Source: Nocardiopsis eucommiae (GTDB lineage: Bacteria; Actinomycetota; Actinomycetes; Streptosporangiales; Streptosporangiaceae). Taken from it: a stretch of 64,000 nucleotides of DNA. The notes beneath the pieces were generated by a model that saw only the letters and a list, made by a program, of their open reading frames with translations, was not told where the DNA came from and ran no database searches. Each line of letters opens with the position of its first letter. Position 1 is the first letter of the stretch. Location of the stretch: the NCBI GenBank assembly GCA_018388625.1, contig CP074402.1, forward strand, positions 4,402,001-4,466,000, written 5' to 3'. This document shows, piece after piece, positions 57,777 to 64,000 of the stretch. A program made the position numbers and the translations under genes.

Positions 57777-59491
57777 CTACTCCTTGGCCCAGCCGATGTC
57801 CTCGTACACGTAGTCGGCGGCGAGACCGTACTCGCCCCAGTTGTGCAGGTCCTCGTTGACGACGTAGAGGCCCGGACGCTCGAACAGCGGGATGGTGAGC
57901 ACCTCGTCCCAGAGGAGCGCGTCGATCTCGTTGGCGATCTCGGCGTACCGCTCGGGGTCGGTCTCGATCGAGAGGTCGTCGAAGAGCTCCTCGATCTCCG
58001 GGGTGGAGTGCTTGCTGTTGTTGGCGCCCCAGTCCTCGCCGTCCTCGTCCAGCGGCATACCGTAGTTGCCCTTGGAACCGGCGGAGAAGGGCGAGGTCCC
58101 GACGAGGACGTAGGTCACCATCTCGAAGTTGCCGGGGGTGACGTACTCGGAGAACAGCGCGTTCGCGGGCACCTGCTGGACGTCGACCTCGATGCCGACC
58201 TCGGCCAGCATCTGCTGCGCCATCTCGCCCTCGTCGACGGCCAGGTCCATGCCCTCGGAGGCCACGTAGGCCAGGGTCAGGGTCTCGCCGTCCTCGTTGG
58301 TCCGGATCTCCTCGCCCTCCTCCAGGGTCCAGCCGGCCTCGTCGAGCAGCTCGGCGGCCCGGTCGAGGTCGCGGTCGCCCAGGTCACCGCTGTTGTCCTG
58401 GTAGCCGTTCTGGCTGGAACGGAGGAGGCGGTTGACCTCGCCCGTGATGGGCCAGTCGACGGCGCCGAGGGCGACCTCGGCCATGGTGTCGCGGTCCAGG
58501 GTCATGGCGATGGCCTGGCGGACGCGCTTGTCCTCCAGTCGCGGGCTGGAGCCGTTCAGCGCGGTGAAGCGGTGACCGTGGTTGACGGCGCGGGTGAAGT
58601 ACGCCCCGTCGCCCTCCATGTCCTTGACGCGCTCGTAGCCGGCGGCGTCGTAGCCGAGGTAGAAGCCGTCGACCTCACCGTTGGCGAAGGCGCCGGCCTG
58701 GGCGCTGGTGTCGAGGCCCGCGAAGATGATGCGGTCGAGCTTGGCCTCGTCACCCCACCAGTCCTCGTTCTTGTGCACGGTGATACGGGAGGCGACGTCG
58801 TCGAACTCCACGTCACCGAACGGACCGGCGGTGACGGGGATGTCCTTGTTGTAGCCGTCCGCGAAGAGCTCCTCGTCCTCCATGTACTCCTTGGGGTACA
58901 GGGGGAGAAGAGGGTCGGCCACTCGCCGTACGGCTCCTTCATCTTCAGGGTGAAGGAGTACTCGTCGTCGCCCTGGACGATCTCGTCGATCCACTCGTAG
59001 CCGGTCGTCGAGAGGATCTCGAAGTCACCGTCGCGCTCGCCCTTGCGGGTGATGACGGTGGCCTCGTAGTCCTCCCAGGTGATGGGCTCACCGTCGGACC
59101 AGACGGCGTCGGGGTTGAGCGTGTAGTCGACCTCGAGGCCGTCGTCGCTCACGCCGTACTCGAGGACGTAGTCCTCGTTCGGAGCGAACCCGCCCTCGGC
59201 GTCGTAGCGGCTCGCCGACGGCATGACGGCGGCGATGACGCGACGGACGTCGCCCTTGTTGCCCTGCACGTGGTTCATGTTGTGCTGCTCTTCGTACTCA
59301 CTCAGAGCCCAGACGAAGTCACCCCCGTCCTGGAGGTCGTCGCGGTCCGCCGGGTTGAGGTCCTCGGCGGCGAGGGAGGCCTGCTCCTCGCGGGCGTCGT
59401 CCTCGCTCTGACCTTCATCGCTCGCGCAGGCGCTGGCCATCAGCACCAGTGCGGCCACGGGCGCGAGATAACGCGCTTTCCCGATACGCAT
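57777..59491 (-). CDS. Peptide/nickel-type ABC substrate-binding lipoprotein, family 5 (one frame break)
   Basis: About 571 residues after repair. The lipobox is LMASAC. Family signatures include FVWALSEYEEQHNMNHVQGN near the N-terminus, VWSDGEPITWEDYEATVI, the domain ITVHKNEDWWGDEAKLDRII and KRVRQAIAMTLDRDTM. One C at the CCCCC run near 58903 restores PTLFSPLYPKEYM. It delivers peptides, or another oligomeric ligand, to the two permeases. ATG at 59491 behind AGGAGGAAGATC. Last gene of the operon. Confidence 0.86.
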
Positions 59492-59564
59492 GGGGATCTT
59501 CCTCCTAGGGGTGGTCTGACCGGCGCGCGGGGCGGCGTCGGCCTTGCCTTGGGTGAACCGTGGG

Positions 59565-61734
59565 TCAGGCAAGACCCGCCTGCCGCTCCGAGAAGTGGCA
59601 GGCCGAGGCCTGGTCTCCTCCGTTGGTCGGCAGGATCGCCGGTTCTTCGCTCATGCACCTCTCCTGATCGGACTCCGAGAGGGTGATGAACTTCTGGCAC
59701 CTCGTCCGGAAGCTGCAACCCGTGGGCGGGTTGGCGGGGCTCGGCAGGTCGCCTTCCAGAACGATGTGGGTGCGTGCCCGCTCGCGTTCCGGGTCGGGAA
59801 CGGGGATGGCGGACAGCAGGGCTTGGGTGTACGGGTGGCTCGGGTGGCCGTAGATCGACTGGGTGTCACCCACCTCGACGATCTTCCCGAGGTACATGAC
59901 CGCCACCCGGTCGGCGATGTGCCGGACCACGGACAGGTCGTGCGCCACGAACAGGTAGGCGAGACCGAGCTTGGCCTGGAGTTCCTCCAGCAGGTTGATC
60001 ACGCCCGCCTGGATGGACACGTCCAGGGCGGAGACCGGCTCGTCGAGGACCAGGAGCTTGGGTTCGAGGGCCAGGGCACGGGCGATGCCGATGCGCTGGC
60101 GCTGACCGCCGGAGAACTCCGCCGGGAACCGTGTGGCGTGCTCGGTGTTCAGGCCGACGAGCTGGAGGAGCTCGTAGACGCGCTCGGTGACCTCCCGTGT
60201 CGGGACCCTGTGCGTGCGCAGCGGTTCCGCGATGATGTCGAACACCGGCATGCGCGGATCCAGTGAGCTCATCGGGTCCTGGAACACGATCTGCATGTCG
60301 CGGCGGAGCGCGAACCGCTCCGAGCGGGACAGGGTGGAGACGTCTCGGCCCATGACCTCGACGCTGCCCCGCTGCGGCTTCTCCAGGCCCAGGATCTCCA
60401 TGAGGGTGGAGGACTTCCCGCAGCCGGACTCCCCGACCAGCGCGAGGGTCTCCCCTCCCGGATGTCGAAGTCGAGGCCGTCCACCGCGTACACCGTGCCG
60501 ACACGGCGTTTGAGGACCGCCCCCTTCATCAGGGGGTGGTGCTTGATCAGGTCCCGGACACGGAGGACCTCGGGAAGGTCCTCTCGGCGCGCCGAGGCGA
60601 CCTCGATCTCGGGGATCTCGGGTACCGGGTAGATGTCCCTGGCGGTCCAGTCGTTGGCGTCGATCTCTCCGGAACGGATGCACGCCGCGCGCTGGACCCC
60701 GGTGTCCTCGACGCGGACGGGGTCCTCGTCGAGGTCGTGCCGGGAGCCGATCACGAGCAGGTCCGGTTCGGCGGCCTCGCACTCCTCCTGCGCGATGGGG
60801 CACCGGGGAGCGAAGGGGCACCCGGGGGCAGGTCGGTCAGCGAGGGCGGGGTGCCCTTGATCGGGACGAGGGCGCCCTGGTCCTCCAGGTCCATCCGGGG
60901 GACGGCACCGAGCAGACCCATCGTGTAGGGCATCCGGCTGTTGTAGTAGATCTCGTCGACCGTGCCGATCTCCACCGGCCGTCCCGCGTACATGACCAGG
61001 AGGCGGTCGACGAACCCGGCGACGACACCGAGGTCGTGCGTGATCATGACGATCGCCGCACCGGTCTCCCGCTGCGCGGTACGCAGCAGGTCGAGGATCT
61101 GCGCCTGGATGGTGACGTCGAGGGCCGTGGTGGGCTCGTCGCAGATGATCACGTCGGGGTCGTTGGCCATCGCCATGGCGATCATGACGCGCTGGCGCAT
61201 ACCGCCGGAGAACTCGTGCGGGAAGGAGCGGTAGCGGTCCTCGGCGTTGGGGATGCCGACCAGTTCGAGGAGCTCGACCGCGCGCCGCCGCGCCTTGTCC
61301 CTGCTGCCCCTGGGGCTGTGGACCATGACCGCCTCGGCCAGCTGGTCCCCCACCGTGTACACGGGGGTCAGACCGGAGAGCGGGTCCTGGAAGACCATGG
61401 AGATGACCTTGCCGCGGATGCGGGCCATCTCCCGGTCCGGCTTCCCGAGGAGCTCCTGGCCGTGCAGGCGCACGGAGCCGGTGATCTCGGCGTGTTCGGG
61501 GAGCAGCCCCATGGCGGCCATCGACGAGACCGACTTGCCGGAACCGGACTCACCGACGATGCCGAGGACCTCGCCCCGGTTCACCGCGTAGCTGACGCCC
61601 CGCACGGCCTTGACGTCGGGATTGTTGTTGAAGCCACGGAAGGTGACCGTGAGGTCGGTGACCTCCAGGACGGGGGTCGGTCCCGTGGTGGCGGTGTTCT
61701 CGGACTCCGTGTCCGCGATGGTCTCGGTACTCAT
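59565..61734 (-). CDS. Two-domain peptide ABC ATPase (DppD-DppF fusion; two frame breaks)
   Basis: About 723 residues after repair. First ATPase: Walker A GESGSGKSVSS, signature FSGGMRQRVMIAMA, Walker B VIICDEPTTALD, H-loop THDLG; then the DppD-type Cys segment (GCPFAPRCP). Second ATPase: GESGCGKSSTL, FSGGQRQRIGIARA, LLVLDEPVSALD, AHDLSVV, ending GCSFRTRCQ. No stop separates the halves in the repaired frame, so this is one chain as in YejF or GsiA. G losses near 60825 and 60455 explain the breaks (LPPGCPF; REGETLALVG). ATG at 61734. It drives the importer. Confidence 0.82.
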
Positions 61735-61751
61735 TGGTGGGCCTTCCCCTA

Positions 61752-62656
61752 CTAGGACCGACGCGACTTGGCGGTGGGGTCGAGGGCGTCGCGCAGCCCG
61801 TCCCCGATCATGTTGACGGCCAGGACCAGCAGCACCAGCAGAGCGGTGGGGAACACGAAGACCCACGGCGCGGTGGTGGCGAAGGAGGCTCCGTCAGCGA
61901 TGACGACACCGAGGCTGACGTCGGGAGACTGCACACCCAGACCGAAGTAGCTCAGCGCGGTCTCACCGATGATCGCGGTGCTGACCGTGATCGTGGCGTC
62001 GGCGATGAGCAGCGACGACATGTTCGGCAGGATGTGGCGGAGGATGATCTTGTAGGGGGCACGCCCATGAAGCGGGCGGCGTGGATGTACTCGCGTTCGC
62101 GCAGGGAGATGGTCAGACCACGGACCATCTTGGAGGTGACCATCCAGCTGAACGCGGCCAGCAGGACGACCAGGATGAGCCATCCGCCCTGACCGACGAA
62201 GTGGCGGGACAGGATGGCGAGGATGACGAAGCTGGGCAGGACCAGGGCCAGGTTGGCGATCCAGGTGAGGGTGCGGTCGGTGATCCCGCCGAAGTAGCCG
62301 GCGAAGGCACCGATGAGCGCCGCCATCACCGTGGAGATCGCGGCCACGAGGAGGCCGATGAGGAGCGACTTCTGGAGACCGGCCGTGGTCTGGGTGAAGA
62401 TGTCCAGTCCGGTCCGGTTGGTGCCGAACCAGTGGTCGGGTGAGATGCCCTTGAGCAGGGCCCCGTAGTCGCGCTCTCCGACGTTCCACGGGCTGATCAT
62501 CGGTCCGATGAGGGACAGCAGGACCAGCAGCACGAGGATCACGATGCCGACGATGACGCGCCGGGTGGAGATCAGCTGCCGGACGATGTCCTTGAGCCGG
62601 CTGGGCGCGGGCGGCGAGGTGGGGACGTCCTGGGGCGTCTCTGTGGCGGTGGTCAT
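61752..62656 (-). CDS. Peptide ABC transporter permease, DppC type (one frame break)
   Basis: About 301 residues after repair, six helices. The N-terminal helix is VGIVILVLLVLLSLIGPMIS; HWFGTNRTGLDIFTQTTAGL is the DppC signature; the EAA-like loop reads EYIHAARFMGVPPYKIILRH when one C is added to the CCCCC run near 62060. Second permease half of the operon, 17 bases upstream of the ATPase gene. Confidence 0.85.
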
Positions 62657-62735
62657 GGCGTGGTCTCCAACATGGCTGCTGCGGTGGCGTCCGGGAAGGG
62701 CTCGCTGGTGCTGGTGGCGGGGCTGTTCGGCATCG

Positions 62736-63716
62736 TCACACCCGGACCCTCGGGTCGAGCCAGGCGTAGAGGATGTCCGAGAGGAACGACGCCGCCATGA
62801 TGGTGACGGCCATGAACCAGGAGACCGCCGCGACCACGTGCACGTCCTGGCGCGCGATGGAGTCGATCAGCCAGGCGCCCATGCCGTGCCATCCGTAGAT
62901 CTTCTCGGTGAAGGTCGACCCGGAGACGAGGGCGCCGAAGGTGAAGGTGAAGTAGGTGATGGTGGGGATCAGCGCGGTCCGGAGGGCGTGCTTGAACAGC
63001 GCCTTCCTTCGTGTGAGCCCCTTGGCCATCGCCGTGCGCACGAAGTCCGAGCCGAGCACGTCCAGCATCATGTTGCGCTGGTAGCGGGCGAAGGCGGCGA
63101 ACAGGGCGAGGGCGAGAACGAGGGTCGGCAGGATCGCGTGGTGCACGCGGTTGAGGAGGGTCTCCCAGAGATTCCCCTGGAAGCCCGCCGAGTACTCGCC
63201 GACGTACTTGAGGAAGGTGAACCCGAGGCCGTCGTTGATCGCCACCGCGAGGACCTGGATGACGATCGCGATCACGACGGTGGGGATCGAGAGCACGAAG
63301 AAGGAGGCTCCGGTGGCCGCCTTGTCGAAGGCCCGGTACTGGCGCACGGCCGCGTAGGCGCCGATCGCGATTCCCAGGGCGCTTCCGAGGAGGGTGGCGA
63401 CGGTGATGAGCCTCAGCGTGACCCCGGCCTTCAGCCACATCTGGGCGGTGACGTCACCGCCCTGGATGTTCTTTCCGAAGTCACCGGTGAGAACCCCGCT
63501 GATCCAGGTGACGTAGCGCTCGGCGAGCGGCGTCTGGTCGTTGAGGTTCAGTGAGTCCAGCTGGGTGTTGACGACCTCGGGCGGCGGCGGTGGCTGCATC
63601 TGCTCGAAGTAGACGCGCGGTTGAAGATTGGTGGCCGCGAGCAGGTACGCGAAACTCGTCGCGATGAAAATCAGCACGACGTAGTTCAGCAGCCGCCTGG
63701 CCAGGAACTTGCCCAA
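62736..63716 (-). CDS. Peptide ABC transporter permease, DppB type
   Basis: 326 residues. An N-terminal helix (LLNYVVLIFIATSFAYLLAA), a periplasmic loop with QPPPPPEVV, then five helices. The cytoplasmic EAA loop is DFVRTAMAKGLTRRKALFKH. TTG start behind GGAGATAGTT. First gene of the operon DppB-DppC-DppDF-binding protein, which places the binding protein last rather than first. Unbroken frame. Confidence 0.86.
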   Translation of the reverse strand: MGKFLARRLLNYVVLIFIATSFAYLLAATNLQPRVYFEQMQPPPPPEVVNTQLDSLNLNDQTPLAERYVTWISGVLTGDFGKNIQGGDVTAQMWLKAGVTLRLITVATLLGSALGIAIGAYAAVRQYRAFDKAATGASFFVLSIPTVVIAIVIQVLAVAINDGLGFTFLKYVGEYSAGFQGNLWETLLNRVHHAILPTLVLALALFAAFARYQRNMMLDVLGSDFVRTAMAKGLTRRKALFKHALRTALIPTITYFTFTFGALVSGSTFTEKIYGWHGMGAWLIDSIARQDVHVVAAVSWFMAVTIMAASFLSDILYAWLDPRVRV

Positions 63717-64000
63717 AACTATCTCCGAACCTCACAGCCGAGCCCGGCGCTTGACCTGTCTTGATCTTTTGCGAGTCGCCGGCACGGGGAGTGACACGGG
63801 TCGGGCAAGGTTCGTGCGCTCCGGCCGGTTAGCCCGGGTAAGCGCGCAAGCTCTGCCGACACCGCGGGGTCACCCCCAGTGACTACCGAAACACACTGGC
63901 ATCCGGTTCACGGTCAGTGACCGGAATGTCAAGATTGTGGGGGACCACGAGACACTTGCTGGTAACCACCGCATCAAGAAAGGACAACGGTGGCAATGTG
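63717..64000. other. Promoter region of the peptide importer and possible start of a rightward gene
   Basis: About 280 bases without a complete gene. CCGGT/ACCGG inverted repeats flank 63903-63925. At the far right AAAGGAC precedes GTG 63990 and ATG 63996, so a plus-strand gene may begin here and continue beyond the window. Confidence 0.4.

Noticed and set aside
1..64000. CRISPR arrays, insertion sequences, tRNA or rRNA genes
   Set aside because: No regularly spaced repeats, transposase signatures, terminal inverted repeats, or tRNA/rRNA-like sequences were seen on either strand.

Overview
The window is GC-rich (G/C-biased third codon positions throughout) and reads as an actinomycete chromosome. 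It has F420-type enzymes, GGAGG ribosome sites, GTG/TTG starts, 4-bp ATGA/GTGA overlaps, a Tad/Flp pilus locus, ROK, TetR and XRE regulators and a TIGR04222 membrane protein. A Nocardiopsis-like genus (Streptosporangiales) fits best, but that is inference. No rRNA, tRNA, CRISPR array, insertion sequence or prophage was recognised.

IMPORTANT FOR READING THE COORDINATES: more than thirty genuine genes change reading frame once or more inside conserved domains. At nearly every break I inspected, adding one G or C to an existing G/C run restores a sensible family sequence. The frame always moves in the direction expected for a lost base. I therefore treat these as probable single-base deletions in the assembly and give each gene its full repaired extent, naming the break points. 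They are not called pseudogenes.

Layout. 0.2-8 kb: mannoside use (GH38 alpha-mannosidase; three genes of a carbohydrate ABC importer without an ATPase; a divergent ROK regulator). 8-9.4 kb: TetR and two divergent SMR efflux subunits with two matching operators. 9.4-16.3 kb: a candidate immune/conflict island. Here a TIR-domain protein, an NTPase-fold protein and a two-helix membrane protein form a translationally coupled operon; the TIR C-terminus and the NTPase N-terminus carry the same Asn/Gly/Asp/Thr-rich motif. A paralogue of the membrane protein and an XRE regulator lie alongside. 16.6-23 kb: OafA-type acyltransferase, YciI protein, wHTH regulator with a short PPDK-like protein, TAXI binding protein, DUF1232 protein. 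23.7-31.5 kb: Tad pilus assembly genes (cpaB, cpaE/tadZ-like, two TadE-like, tadA, tadB, tadC). 31.6-44.2 kb: nitroreductase-hemerythrin fusion, DUF418 protein, atypical Ser/Thr kinase, MATE exporter, a 1.5-kb non-coding stretch with strong hairpins, ArsR/luciferase-like pair, TIGR04222 protein.

44.6-53.9 kb: a second pilus-related stretch holding an Flp pilin, an OmpA-type lipoprotein, a related secreted protein, and a pilin fused to a transglycosylase-like domain that lacks its catalytic Glu. It continues with a GT4 glycosyltransferase, a membrane DsbA with VKOR, and a TadG-like protein with a peptidase-like C-terminus. 54-57.5 kb: DUF559/AbiEi-like protein, anchored extracytoplasmic protein, pectate-lyase-like lipoprotein. 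57.8-63.7 kb: a peptide/nickel-family ABC importer operon (two permeases, one polypeptide with two ATPase domains, binding protein).

The pilus assembly genes at 24-31 kb and the pilins and TadG-like gene at 45-54 kb probably make one surface structure. The DsbA/VKOR pair would oxidise cysteines in its exported parts. The TIR operon is the most interesting candidate for an undescribed system.
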